Source: Schumannella sp. 10F1B-5-1 (GTDB taxonomy: Bacteria > Actinomycetota > Actinomycetes > Actinomycetales > Microbacteriaceae). Taken from it: a DNA stretch of 64,000 nucleotides. The notes under the pieces are model-generated. The model ran no database searches. It worked only from the letters and a program-made list of their open reading frames with translations, and had not been told where the DNA came from. This document shows positions 37,770 to 46,384 of the stretch, one piece after another. The stretch covers positions 405,577 through 469,576 of the forward strand of contig NZ_VHQH01000036.1 of NCBI RefSeq assembly GCF_006517535.1. Reading direction: 5' to 3'. The position numbers were made by a program, and so were the translations under genes. Numbering within the stretch: position 1 is the first letter of the stretch; every line of letters begins with the position of its first letter.

Positions 37770-39490
37770 CCGACACCCGAACCCCGCTGCTCGAGGTCAA
37801 GGACCTCGAGGTCGCGTTCCGCACGCAGCGCGGCAGCGTCAAGGCCCTCAACGGCGTCAGCTTCACGATCGAGCACGGCGAGACCGTCGCGATCGTGGGC
37901 GAGTCCGGATCGGGCAAGTCGACGACCGCCGCCGCGATCATCAACCTGCTGCCGGGAACCGGTCAGATCACGAACGGCCAGGTGCTGTTCGAGGGCCAGG
38001 ATCTGGCGAAGGCCAGCCGCTCGCAGCTCGAGCACGTGCGCGGTCGCGGCATCGGCTTCGTGCCGCAGGACCCGATGTCGAACCTCAACCCCGTCTGGTC
38101 GGTCGGCTTCCAGGTCGAGGAGACGATCCGCGCCAACGGCGTGGCCACCTCGCCCCGCGACGTCAAGAAGAAGGCCGTCGAGGTGCTCAAGCAGGCCGGC
38201 CTCGACGACGCCGACAAGCGGATGCGCCAGTTCCCGCACCAGTTCTCGGGCGGCATGCGCCAGCGCGTGCTGATCGGCATCGGCCTCTCGGGCGACCCGA
38301 AGCTGCTCATCGCCGACGAGCCGACCTCGGCCCTCGACGTGACCGTGCAGCGGCGCATCCTGGATCACCTGGGCACCCTGACCGGCGACGCCGGCACCGC
38401 CGTGCTCTTCATCACGCACGACCTCGGCCTCGCCGCCGAGCGTGCCGAGAAGCTGATCGTCATGTACAAGGGCGACATCGTCGAGGCGGGCCCCTCGCTC
38501 GAGGTGCTGCAGAACCCGCTGCACCCCTACACGCAGCGTCTGATCGCGGCGGCGCCGAGCCTGGCGTCGCGGCGCATCCAGGGCTCGGAGCAGAAGCTCG
38601 GCGAGCTGAAGCACGACACCGAGACGGATGCCGGCAGCGTCGACCTGATCACCGCGGCCGAGGAGCGCGCCGAGCACCTCGCCGCGAACCCGAGCGAGCC
38701 GGTCATCCAGATCCGCGACCTCACGAAGGTGTTCAAGATCCGCACCGGCGGCTTCCGCAGCGTCGACTTCACCGCGGTCGACAAGGTGAGCTTCGAGATC
38801 CCGAAGGGCACCACCACGGCGCTCGTGGGGGAGTCGGGCTCGGGCAAGTCGACGGTCGCGAAGCTGCTGCTCGGCCTCGAGAGCGCGACCTCCGGGTCGA
38901 TCTCGGTCGGCGGGCGCGACATCACGACGCTGAACCGGCGCGAGCTGTTCCGCCTGCGTCGCACGATGCAGCCGGTCTTCCAGGACCCGTACGGCACCCT
39001 CGACCCGCTCGTGAACATCGGCAACACGATCGCCGAGCCGCTCAAGATCCACGGCGTCGGCGACCGCGACTCGCGGCGCGACCGGGTGACCGAGCTGCTC
39101 GAGCAGGTCGCGCTGCCGGTCGAGCTGGCCGACCGCTACCCGAATGAGCTGTCGGGCGGTCAGCGTCAGCGCGTCGCCGTGGCGCGCGCCCTGGCGCTCA
39201 AGCCCGAGATCATCGTGCTCGACGAGGCCGTCTCGGCGCTCGACGTGCTCGTGCAGGCGCAGATCCTGCAGCTGCTGGCCGAGCTGCAGAGCGAGCTCGG
39301 GCTGACCTATCTGTTCATCACGCACGACCTCGCCGTCGTGCGCGTGATCGCCGACAACGTCTGCGTCATGCAGAAGGGGCGCATCGTCGAGCAGGCGTCG
39401 ACCGACGAGGTCTTCGCCTCGCCGAAGGAGCAGTACACGCGCGATCTGCTGGATGCGATCCCGGGCGCCGGCATCAAGATCGGCGTCTGA
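37766..39490 (+). CDS. oppDF: Peptide ABC transporter ATPase, fused OppD-OppF (Opp1)
   Basis: 574 residues with two complete nucleotide-binding domains. NBD1 has Walker A GESGSGKSTTAA (about 45), signature FSGGMRQRVLIG and Walker B LLIADEPTSALD. NBD2 has Walker A GESGSGKSTVAKL (about 355), signature LSGGQRQRVAVARAL and Walker B IIVLDEAVSALD. Both sites look intact. A short linker (about 265-310) replaces the usual C-terminal oligopeptide domain, and the Cys-rich motif seen in the Opp2 ATPase is absent. It energises import through oppBC. A short tandem duplication covers the stop codon, and a 16-bp-stem terminator follows. Confidence 0.95.
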   Translation: MTDTRTPLLEVKDLEVAFRTQRGSVKALNGVSFTIEHGETVAIVGESGSGKSTTAAAIINLLPGTGQITNGQVLFEGQDLAKASRSQLEHVRGRGIGFVPQDPMSNLNPVWSVGFQVEETIRANGVATSPRDVKKKAVEVLKQAGLDDADKRMRQFPHQFSGGMRQRVLIGIGLSGDPKLLIADEPTSALDVTVQRRILDHLGTLTGDAGTAVLFITHDLGLAAERAEKLIVMYKGDIVEAGPSLEVLQNPLHPYTQRLIAAAPSLASRRIQGSEQKLGELKHDTETDAGSVDLITAAEERAEHLAANPSEPVIQIRDLTKVFKIRTGGFRSVDFTAVDKVSFEIPKGTTTALVGESGSGKSTVAKLLLGLESATSGSISVGGRDITTLNRRELFRLRRTMQPVFQDPYGTLDPLVNIGNTIAEPLKIHGVGDRDSRRDRVTELLEQVALPVELADRYPNELSGGQRQRVAVARALALKPEIIVLDEAVSALDVLVQAQILQLLAELQSELGLTYLFITHDLAVVRVIADNVCVMQKGRIVEQASTDEVFASPKEQYTRDLLDAIPGAGIKIGV

Positions 39491-39505
39491 GTGATCGGCG
39501 TCTGA
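39478..39505 (+). repeat. Short tandem duplication over the oppDF stop codon
   Basis: GATCGGCGTCTGA occurs at 39478-39490 and again at 39493-39505 (period 15), duplicating the last codons and the stop. The protein is not changed because the first stop is used. Confidence 0.7.
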
Positions 39506-39516
39506 ACACAGCGCAC

Positions 39517-39562
39517 CACGACGAAGGCCCTCCCGCAGAAGCGCGTGAGGGCCTTCGTCGTG
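39517..39562. terminator. Strong bidirectional terminator
   Basis: CACGACGAAGGCCCTC and GAGGGCCTTCGTCGTG form a perfect 16-bp stem with a 14-nt loop between convergent oppDF and the PH-domain gene. Confidence 0.85.
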
Positions 39563-39590
39563 CGAGAGCGATCGCGCGACCGCGCCCGGG

Positions 39591-40214
39591 TCAAAGCGTG
39601 AGCGCGGGCACGAGCAGGAGCAGCAGCCCGGCGGTCACCGCCAGGATCCACCAGTCGATCCGGATGCGCGGCGCCTCGCCCGCCGGAGCCTCCGAGCTCA
39701 CCACGCCCGCGCGGTCGTCGCGCTCGGCGGCGGCAGCACGCCAGCGCTCGATCACGAGGTCGGTCGGCGGCAGCGCGTTGCGGGAGCGGCCACGGCGCGC
39801 CGCCTGCTCGCGCTGGTCCTCGGCGACCGCCCGCGGCGCGCGGTCGAGACCGGCCGCCGGTGCGCCCCAGGAGCGGATCAGCCGCCCGTCATCCAGGTGC
39901 GCGCGCAGCTGGTACCGGCTCTCGAGGTGGTCGATGCGCTGCCACGGCAGCACGAAGCGGCGCCAGACGTTGACGATCTCGAGCCTCTCGCGCGTCACGA
40001 CCACGCTCGGGCGCACGAGCACCGCGAACACGAGCCAGGCGCCGAGGGCGAGCCAGGGGAGCGCCCGCAGCGCCACGCCCCACTGCGCCCGCACGATCGC
40101 GTCGCCGAGCAGGAACACCGCCAGCGCGCCGACGGCGACGAGCAGCCAGATCGAGCTGGGGGAGCGCAGCACGAGGCGCTCGCGGGCACGGCGTTCCGCC
40201 GCGGAGTCGGTCAT
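39591..40214 (-). CDS. PH-domain-like membrane protein
   Basis: 207 residues. Two membrane helices near the N-terminus (IWLLVAVGALAVFLLGDAIV and LPWLALGAWLVFAVLV) are followed by a domain with VVVTRERLEIVNVWRRFVLPWQRIDHLESRYQLR in register (about 70-103). That resembles the bacterial PH domain of actinobacterial membrane proteins. A final C-terminal helix (WWILAVTAGLLLLLVPAL) anchors the end. It lies between the two opp operons and is not obviously part of either. Function is unknown. Confidence 0.7.
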   Translation of the reverse strand: MTDSAAERRARERLVLRSPSSIWLLVAVGALAVFLLGDAIVRAQWGVALRALPWLALGAWLVFAVLVRPSVVVTRERLEIVNVWRRFVLPWQRIDHLESRYQLRAHLDDGRLIRSWGAPAAGLDRAPRAVAEDQREQAARRGRSRNALPPTDLVIERWRAAAAERDDRAGVVSSEAPAGEAPRIRIDWWILAVTAGLLLLLVPALTL

Positions 40215-40274
40215 GCTCTCAGCCTGCCATGCGCCGCGTGGGCAGGAGCCCTGCGCGAAGGCGAGGGCCCCCGA

Positions 40275-42344
40275 TCACACGGCGACGTCGAAGCGCTCCT
40301 CCTCGGCCCAGTGGCAGCGCACGTCGCGGTCGTGCACCGAGCGCGGGGCCGGGTCCTCCTCGGCGCAGCGGCGCTGACGATCCTCGGGCAGCAGCTTGTA
40401 GAGCGGGCACCGGCTGCGGAAGGGGCATCCGGTGATCTCGTCGAGCGGCGACGGCAGGTCGCCCTGCAGCAGCACCCGGCTGCGCGTGCGCTCGACCTGC
40501 GGGTCGGGCACCGGCACGGCCGAGAACAGCGCCTGGGTGTAGGGATGCCGCGGGTCGGAGAAGATCAGGTCGGCCGGGCCGTACTCGACGATCCGCCCGA
40601 GGTACATCACGGCGACGTCGTCGGCGATGTGCCGCACGACCGCGAGGTCGTGGGCCACGAACAGGTACGACAGGCCGAGCTGCGCCTTGAGGTCCTCGAG
40701 CAGGTTGAGCACGCCGGCCTGCACCGAGACGTCGAGCGCCGACACCGGCTCGTCGAGCACGAGGATCTTCGGCTCGACGATCAGCGCGCGGGCGATGCCG
40801 ATGCGCTGACGCTGCCCGCCCGAGAACTGGTGCGGGTAGCGGGTAGCGAAGCTCGGCTCGAGGCCGACCAGCTCGAGCATGTGCGCCACCCGGCGGCGCT
40901 GCTCGTCCTTCGGGACGTCGACCACCGTCAGCGGCTCGGCGATGATGTCCTCGACCGACATGCGCGGGTCGAGCGAGGCCATCGGGTCCTGGAACACGAT
41001 CTGGATCTCGCTGCGCAGCTTGCGCCGGTCGGCCGCGGTCAGCGTGGCCGTGTCGACGCCGTTGACCGAGATCGTGCCGTGCTGGGCCTTCGCCAGCTCG
41101 AGCAGCTCGAGGATCGTCGTGGTCTTGCCCGACCCCGACTCGCCGACCAGCCCGAGCGTCGTGCCGCGGTCTACCGAGAACGTGACGCCGTCGACGGCCT
41201 TGACGGTGCCGATGCGGCGACGGAACACCGTGCCCTTCATGACCGGGAAGGTGCGCTTGACGTCCTTCAGCTCGACGACGGGGGCCGACTCGGCGCGCGC
41301 CACCGGGGCGACCGCGACCTCCTCGGGGCGCGGGAAGATATCGGGCCGGCGCAGCGTGCCGGCGGCGATCTCCTCGGCGCGGATGCACGCCGCCGTGTGC
41401 TCGGCGGCGCCCGCGACGGGCGCGAGCGCCGGCTCGCCCTGCCGGCACGCGGCGAAGGCAGCAGGGCAGCGGTCGGCGAAGGGGCATCCCGTCGGGATCG
41501 TGGTCAGCAGCGGCGGGCGGCCCTCGAGCGGCACGAGGCGCTCCTCGCGCGGCGCCGCCATGTTCGGCATCGAGCGCAGCAGCCCGACCGTATAGGGCAT
41601 GGCCGGCTCGGTGAACAGCGTGTCGACCGGAGCCTGCTCGACGATGCGGCCGGCGTACATCACGGCGACGCGATCGGCGTTGCCGGCCACGACGCCGAGG
41701 TCGTGGGTGATGAGCACGACGGCGGCGCCCGTGATGTCCTTCGCGGTCTGCAGCACCTCGAGGATCTGCGCCTGGATCGTCACGTCGAGCGCCGTGGTCG
41801 GCTCGTCGGCGATGATCAGCTTCGGGTCGTTCGCGATCGCGATCGCGATCATCGCGCGCTGGCGCATGCCGCCCGAGAACTCGTGCGGGAACGAGTCCAC
41901 GCGCCGCTGCGGGTTCGGGATGCCGACCACGCCCAGCAGCTCCACCGCGCGGGCGCGGGCGGCCTGGTTCGAGATCGAGCGGTCGTGCAGCTTCAGGCCC
42001 TCGATGATCTGCTGGCCGATCGTGTACACCGGGGTCAGCGCCGACAGCGGGTCCTGGAAGATCATGGCGATCTCGCTGCCCCGGATGCGCGACAGCTCGC
42101 GATCGTCGAGGTCGAGCAGCTCGCGGCCGTCGAAGCGGATGCTGCCCGAGACCTGGGCGCTCGACGGCAGCAGGCCCATGACGGCGGTCGACGACACCGA
42201 CTTGCCCGATCCGGACTCGCCGACGATGCCGAGGAACTCGCCGCGGTTGACCTCGTAGCTGACGCCGCGCACGGCGTGGACCGCCGACCCCTGCCCGCCG
42301 AAAGTGACGTGCAGGTCGTCGACGCGGAGGAGGGGCTCAGTCAC
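40275..42344 (-). CDS. oppDF: Peptide ABC transporter ATPase, fused OppD-OppF (Opp2)
   Basis: 689 residues with two nucleotide-binding domains, each followed by an oligopeptide-transporter C-terminal Cys motif (TGCPFADRCPAAFAAC about 297-312; TGCPFRSRCPLYKLL near 640). NBD1: Walker A GESGSGKSVSS, signature FSGGMRQRAMIA, Walker B LIIADEPTTALD. NBD2: Walker A GESGSGKTTTI, signature FSGGQRQRIGIARAL, Walker B ILVLDEPVSALD. The paired Cys motifs can hold an Fe-S cluster in DppD-like proteins. It is last in the Opp2 B-C-DF operon and overlaps oppC by 8 nt. It is longer than the Opp1 ATPase by about 115 residues. Confidence 0.95.
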   Translation of the reverse strand: MTEPLLRVDDLHVTFGGQGSAVHAVRGVSYEVNRGEFLGIVGESGSGKSVSSTAVMGLLPSSAQVSGSIRFDGRELLDLDDRELSRIRGSEIAMIFQDPLSALTPVYTIGQQIIEGLKLHDRSISNQAARARAVELLGVVGIPNPQRRVDSFPHEFSGGMRQRAMIAIAIANDPKLIIADEPTTALDVTIQAQILEVLQTAKDITGAAVVLITHDLGVVAGNADRVAVMYAGRIVEQAPVDTLFTEPAMPYTVGLLRSMPNMAAPREERLVPLEGRPPLLTTIPTGCPFADRCPAAFAACRQGEPALAPVAGAAEHTAACIRAEEIAAGTLRRPDIFPRPEEVAVAPVARAESAPVVELKDVKRTFPVMKGTVFRRRIGTVKAVDGVTFSVDRGTTLGLVGESGSGKTTTILELLELAKAQHGTISVNGVDTATLTAADRRKLRSEIQIVFQDPMASLDPRMSVEDIIAEPLTVVDVPKDEQRRRVAHMLELVGLEPSFATRYPHQFSGGQRQRIGIARALIVEPKILVLDEPVSALDVSVQAGVLNLLEDLKAQLGLSYLFVAHDLAVVRHIADDVAVMYLGRIVEYGPADLIFSDPRHPYTQALFSAVPVPDPQVERTRSRVLLQGDLPSPLDEITGCPFRSRCPLYKLLPEDRQRRCAEEDPAPRSVHDRDVRCHWAEEERFDVAV

Positions 42345-43254
42345 GGTTGGCTCCGGAGGTCGGGTCGATGGCGTCGCGGAAGGCGTCGCCGAGCAGGCTG
42401 GTGGCGAGCACGGTCGCGATGAGGGTTGCAGCGGGCAGGGCGAACAGCCACGGGCGGGTCACGGCGGCGTTGCTGTAGCTCGCCAGCAGCGAGCCGAGCG
42501 ATACGTCGGGAACCTGGATGCCGAAGCCGAAGTAGCTCAGCGTCGACTCGAAGATGATCGCGGCGCCGACGCCGAGAGTGGCGTCGATGATCAGCAGCGA
42601 GGCGACGTTCGGGATGATGTGCCGCCGGATGATCGTGAACGGCTTGACGCCCATGTACCGCGCGGCCTTGACGAAATCGCGCTCGCGCAGCGACATGGTC
42701 TGTCCTCGCACCACGCGGGCCATGATCATCCAGCTGAAGACCGAGATCAGCACGACGAGCGCGATCCAGCTCAGTTGCTTGAAGACCGGGCTCACCAGGA
42801 CGAGGATGAAGAACGACGGGATCACGAGCAGGAGGTCGATGATCCAGACGATCACTCGATCCGCGACTCCGCCGAAATACCCCGCGATCGCGCCGACGAG
42901 GCCGGCGATCAGAGTGGCGAGCGGTCCGGCGATGAGTCCGATGATGATCGACTTCTGAAGGCCGACGAGAGTCTGCGCATAGACATCCTGGCCGATGTCG
43001 TTCGTGCCGAACCAGTGACCGTTCCCGGGAGGCGCGCCGAACGCCAGCACGTCGGAGTCGGTCGCGTTGTACGGAGCGAGCAGCGGCCCGACGAAGGCCC
43101 AGAGCGCGATCAGCGCCAGGGCGATCGCGCCGATCCAGGCGCGCTTCGCGCGGAACGTGCGTCGCAGCACGCCGTGGCGCATGTCAGGCTGCCGGGCCTC
43201 CGCTACTTCGGATTCGGTATCGACAGTGGTGGTCGTCGGGTCGGTCGACGTCAT
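42337..43254 (-). CDS. oppC: Peptide ABC transporter permease (Opp2, OppC type)
   Basis: 305 residues; an ~35-residue cytoplasmic start (with RHGVLRRTFRAKRAWIGAI) and six membrane helices. OppC hallmarks are HWFGTNDIGQDVYAQTLVGL, the EAA loop ERDFVKAARYMGVKPFTIIR and LLGDAFRDAIDPTSGANRD at the C-terminus. The ATG at 43254 shares one base with the oppB stop codon (TGATG), so translation is coupled. Compared with its Opp1 counterpart it lacks the two extracellular-loop cysteines. Confidence 0.95.
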   Translation of the reverse strand: MTSTDPTTTTVDTESEVAEARQPDMRHGVLRRTFRAKRAWIGAIALALIALWAFVGPLLAPYNATDSDVLAFGAPPGNGHWFGTNDIGQDVYAQTLVGLQKSIIIGLIAGPLATLIAGLVGAIAGYFGGVADRVIVWIIDLLLVIPSFFILVLVSPVFKQLSWIALVVLISVFSWMIMARVVRGQTMSLRERDFVKAARYMGVKPFTIIRRHIIPNVASLLIIDATLGVGAAIIFESTLSYFGFGIQVPDVSLGSLLASYSNAAVTRPWLFALPAATLIATVLATSLLGDAFRDAIDPTSGANRD

Positions 43255-44237
43255 CAGACCCTCACTCTCGGGTCGAGGGCGGCATAGAGGAAGTCGGCGA
43301 GCGTGCCCGAGATGAGCACGAGGATCGAGGTGAAGAGGATCGTGCCGGCCGCCGCATTGATGTCGTTGTTGCGGATGCTGGTGATCAGGTACTCGCCCAT
43401 TCCGTGCCAGCTGAACGCCAGCTCGGTCACGCTCGCGCCGGTCAGGATCAAGCCGAATGAGTAGGCGAAGAAGGTCGACATCGGGATGAGGGCGACGCGC
43501 ACGCCGTGGCGGATCATGGCCGAGCCGCGGGTGCGGCCCTTGGATCGCGCGGTGCGGATGTAGTCGGCGCTCATCACGTCGAGCATCGCCGAGCGCTGGT
43601 AGCGCGAGTACGACGCGACGGCGAAAACCGTCAGGCTGATCGTCGGCAGCAGCAGATGCACGATGCGGTCGCCGAGGATCGTGAAGAATCCGCCCGTGAG
43701 GCCCGGCGTGTACTCCCCGGTGAAGTTGAATATCTGGGAGTCGGTGGTCCGGTTGATCGCCGTCGCGGTGATCATCAGCAGTACTGCGAGGACGAAGACG
43801 GGTGTCGCCAGGATCACGAAAGATGCGTAGGTCGTGATCTGATCGGGCGCCTTGTACTGCCGGACCGCACCCCAGACTCCGATGGCGATCCCGATCAGCG
43901 CGCCCAGGATCGTGCCGATCACGAGGAGCCGGAGGCTGGTGCCCGAGCGGGCGAAGATGTCGGCGGTCACCTCGGTGCCTCGCGAGCTGGTGCCGAGCGA
44001 GCCGGTCGTGACGAGATTCACGATCCAGTTGCCGAGGCGCACCAGCAACGGCGTGTCGGGGTTCACCCCGAGACGACTGAGCGTCGTGTCGATCGACGCC
44101 TGGGGGACCGGGGGGTTGCGGCCCAGGAACCGCGCCTCGGGGTTCAGGGTGCTGCTCACGAGCAGGTACCCGAGGATGGTCGCCACGGAGGTGAGGGCCA
44201 GATAGTTCAGCAGCCTCTTGAGGAGGAATCCCGCCAC
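43254..44237 (-). CDS. oppB: Peptide ABC transporter permease (Opp2, OppB type)
   Basis: 327 residues from GTG 44237, with GGAAGG upstream. It starts MAGFLLKRLLNYLALTSVAT and has six membrane helices, a DYIRTARSKGRTRGSAMIRH EAA loop and a final YAALDPRVRV, all OppB-like. A longer first extracellular loop than in Opp1 OppB is visible (ARFLGRNPPVPQASIDTTLS). It is divergent from its binding-protein gene oppA2 across a 285-bp gap. Confidence 0.95.
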   Translation of the reverse strand: MAGFLLKRLLNYLALTSVATILGYLLVSSTLNPEARFLGRNPPVPQASIDTTLSRLGVNPDTPLLVRLGNWIVNLVTTGSLGTSSRGTEVTADIFARSGTSLRLLVIGTILGALIGIAIGVWGAVRQYKAPDQITTYASFVILATPVFVLAVLLMITATAINRTTDSQIFNFTGEYTPGLTGGFFTILGDRIVHLLLPTISLTVFAVASYSRYQRSAMLDVMSADYIRTARSKGRTRGSAMIRHGVRVALIPMSTFFAYSFGLILTGASVTELAFSWHGMGEYLITSIRNNDINAAAGTILFTSILVLISGTLADFLYAALDPRVRV

Positions 44238-44522
44238 GTCACGCCTTCCTGCACGGTACGTCGGTCGCTTCGTCGCGACACGGAAAACCTACCGTCTGCT
44301 CGGGGAACGAGGGCACAGCATGGTCGGCCGCGACATCGTCGAGTCTCAGCGGCCCGTGTTTCCGGGCCGTTTCCCCGATGGTTCAGCAAGATAACAAAAC
44401 GTCATCGGGAATGGGTCTACCCCCGACAGGGGTGCATAGTGTTCGGAACGACCCGACCGAGCCGTGCGCCGATCGCGTGCGTCCTGGGGCGGGTCGGGGC
44501 ATCCATCACGAAAGGATCTTCC

Positions 44523-46238
44523 ATGGTCTCCATGCGCAAGCCGGGGCTGGTGATCGCCTCGCTCGCGATCGCCGCCGTGGCACTCACCGGCTGCACCGCC
44601 GGTGGCGGCACCGACGCCAGCACGGCACCCAGCGACGACGTCAAGCTGCCCAGCACCGGCTGGGCGAAGGCGGACTACGACCAGGTCAAGGACGGCGGCA
44701 CGGTCACCCTGCCGGTCGACGCGATCCCGGCCAACTGGCAGCTGTACAACCTCGACTCGGGCACCGTCGACGACGCGCTGCTCACGACGGTCTACCTCCC
44801 CGGATTCATCACCATCAAGGAAGACGGCACCTGGGAGCCCAATAAGGACTACGCCGAGTCGGTCGAGCTGACCAGCGAGGATCCGCAGGTCGTCGAGGTG
44901 AAGATCAACCCGGCCGCGAAGTGGTCGGACGGCACCCCGCTCTCGGCCGACGACGTCTCCGCCACCTGGAACGCGCTCAAGAGCCCCGACTCGGAGTTCG
45001 CCCCGACGTCGAGCAACGTCTGGGAGGACGTGGAGTCGGTTGAAGCCGGCGCCAGCGCTCAGGACGTGAAGATCACCTTCGCCAAGACGAACGCCGACTG
45101 GGCGTCGGTGCTCGGCACGATCTACCCGAAGTGGGCCGTGGACACGCCCGACCACTTCAACAATCTGTGGAAGAACGGGCCTGTCGCCGCTGACGGCACC
45201 ACCTACGTCTCGGGTGGTCCGTTCATCGTGCAGTCGATCGACGCGAACGCGCAGGTCGTCACCTTCGCGAAGAACCCCGCCTGGTGGGGTGAGCCCGCCA
45301 AGCTCGACTCGCTGATCTTCAAGACGGTGTCGCGCAACGGCCTCGCGCAGGCGTTCGCCAACAAGGAGATCGACGCCTTCAACCTCTACGGCTCGGCCGA
45401 CAACCTGAAGACGGCCGAGGGCCGATCGGATGCGGAGATCCAGCGCTCGCTCGGAACGACCTTCCGCCACGTGACCCTCAACGGCACGTCGTCGGTCTTC
45501 AAGGACGTCAAGGTGCGTCAGGCCTTCGCCAAGTCGCTGCAGCGCGACGTGCTGGCCCAGGCCATCCTGAAGCCCGTCGGCAGCCCGGTCACCGTGCTCG
45601 GCAACCTGGTGTACCTGCCGGGTCAGAAGGGCTACGAGGACGACGCGACCAGCGTCATCGGCTACGACGTCGACGCGGCCAAGAAGCTGCTCGAGGGCGA
45701 GGGCTGGAAGATGGACGGCGAGTACATGAAGAAGGACGGCAAGACCTTGACCGTGCGCTTCGTGATCCCGTCGGAGAACCAGAACTCGGCGAACATCGCG
45801 CAGCTCGTGCAGCAGCAGACGAAGGCCGCCGGATTCAAGGTGAACATCGACGTCGTGCCCTCGGATGACTTCTTCACGAAGTACATCACCACCGACGGCC
45901 GCGACTTCGACGCGACCTACTTCGCCTGGCAGGGCACGCCCTTCCCGGTGTCGAGCGTGAAGTCGATCTACTACCCGGCCAACGCCGGGCAGAACTTCCC
46001 GGGCGTCACCGACAAGAGCCTCGGCGCCGCCTTCGACAAGGCGAACAGCGAGCTCGACCCCGACAAGCGCATCGCCGATGCGCAGGCGATCGACAAGAAG
46101 CTCGTGAACCTGGTCTCGACCGTGCCGCTGTTCCCGGAGCCCTACGCCTACGGCGTGACCAAGGGCCTCGTGAACTACGGTCCGTCGCAGTTCGAGGTGC
46201 AGAACGTGCCGTGGAACCGCGTCGGCTGGAGCAGCTGA
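44523..46238 (+). CDS. oppA: Peptide ABC transporter substrate-binding lipoprotein (Opp2)
   Basis: 571 residues from ATG 44523, 6 nt after AAAGGA; an internal ATG at 44532 is a weaker alternative. The lipobox is ALTGC (C24). SBP_bac_5 features are NPAAKWSDGTPLSADDVSATW in register, GGPFIVQSIDANAQVVTFAK, KVRQAFAKSLQRDVLAQAIL and EPYAYGVTKGLVNYG. It binds peptides for the divergent oppB-oppC-oppDF set. The 44238-44522 gap has a CATAGT element (about 44435) preceded by a CCCC-GACA-GGGG hairpin, possible promoter parts, and no gene. Confidence 0.93.
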   Translation: MVSMRKPGLVIASLAIAAVALTGCTAGGGTDASTAPSDDVKLPSTGWAKADYDQVKDGGTVTLPVDAIPANWQLYNLDSGTVDDALLTTVYLPGFITIKEDGTWEPNKDYAESVELTSEDPQVVEVKINPAAKWSDGTPLSADDVSATWNALKSPDSEFAPTSSNVWEDVESVEAGASAQDVKITFAKTNADWASVLGTIYPKWAVDTPDHFNNLWKNGPVAADGTTYVSGGPFIVQSIDANAQVVTFAKNPAWWGEPAKLDSLIFKTVSRNGLAQAFANKEIDAFNLYGSADNLKTAEGRSDAEIQRSLGTTFRHVTLNGTSSVFKDVKVRQAFAKSLQRDVLAQAILKPVGSPVTVLGNLVYLPGQKGYEDDATSVIGYDVDAAKKLLEGEGWKMDGEYMKKDGKTLTVRFVIPSENQNSANIAQLVQQQTKAAGFKVNIDVVPSDDFFTKYITTDGRDFDATYFAWQGTPFPVSSVKSIYYPANAGQNFPGVTDKSLGAAFDKANSELDPDKRIADAQAIDKKLVNLVSTVPLFPEPYAYGVTKGLVNYGPSQFEVQNVPWNRVGWSS

Positions 46239-46262
46239 CCGGCTCGCAGCACAGCTGATCAC

Positions 46263-46300
46263 CGCGGCGGCGGCATCCCTCACGGGGTGCCGCCGTCGCG
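46263..46300 (+). terminator. Terminator after oppA2
   Basis: A 17-bp stem with two G-T wobbles (core GGCGGCATCCC / GGGGTGCCGCC) and a 4-nt loop, 25 nt after the stop codon. Confidence 0.75.
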
Positions 46301-46371
46301 CTGTCCCCGGCGGCGCCGCGCCGGCTCCGGGCGTCGGCACCGGGGCAGACCGGGCTGTCGGCGCGCCCTTG

Positions 46372-46377
46372 TAGGCT
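46372..46377 (+). promoter_or_regulatory. -10 element, apparently leaderless lipoprotein gene
   Basis: TAGGCT ends 7 nt before ATG 46385. Confidence 0.55.
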
Positions 46378-46384
46378 GACCGGG

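Noticed and set aside
43506-44522. Long upstream extension of the Opp2 oppA frame
   Set aside because: It covers oppB on the other strand. The signal peptide and lipobox start at ATG 44523 with AAAGGA upstream.
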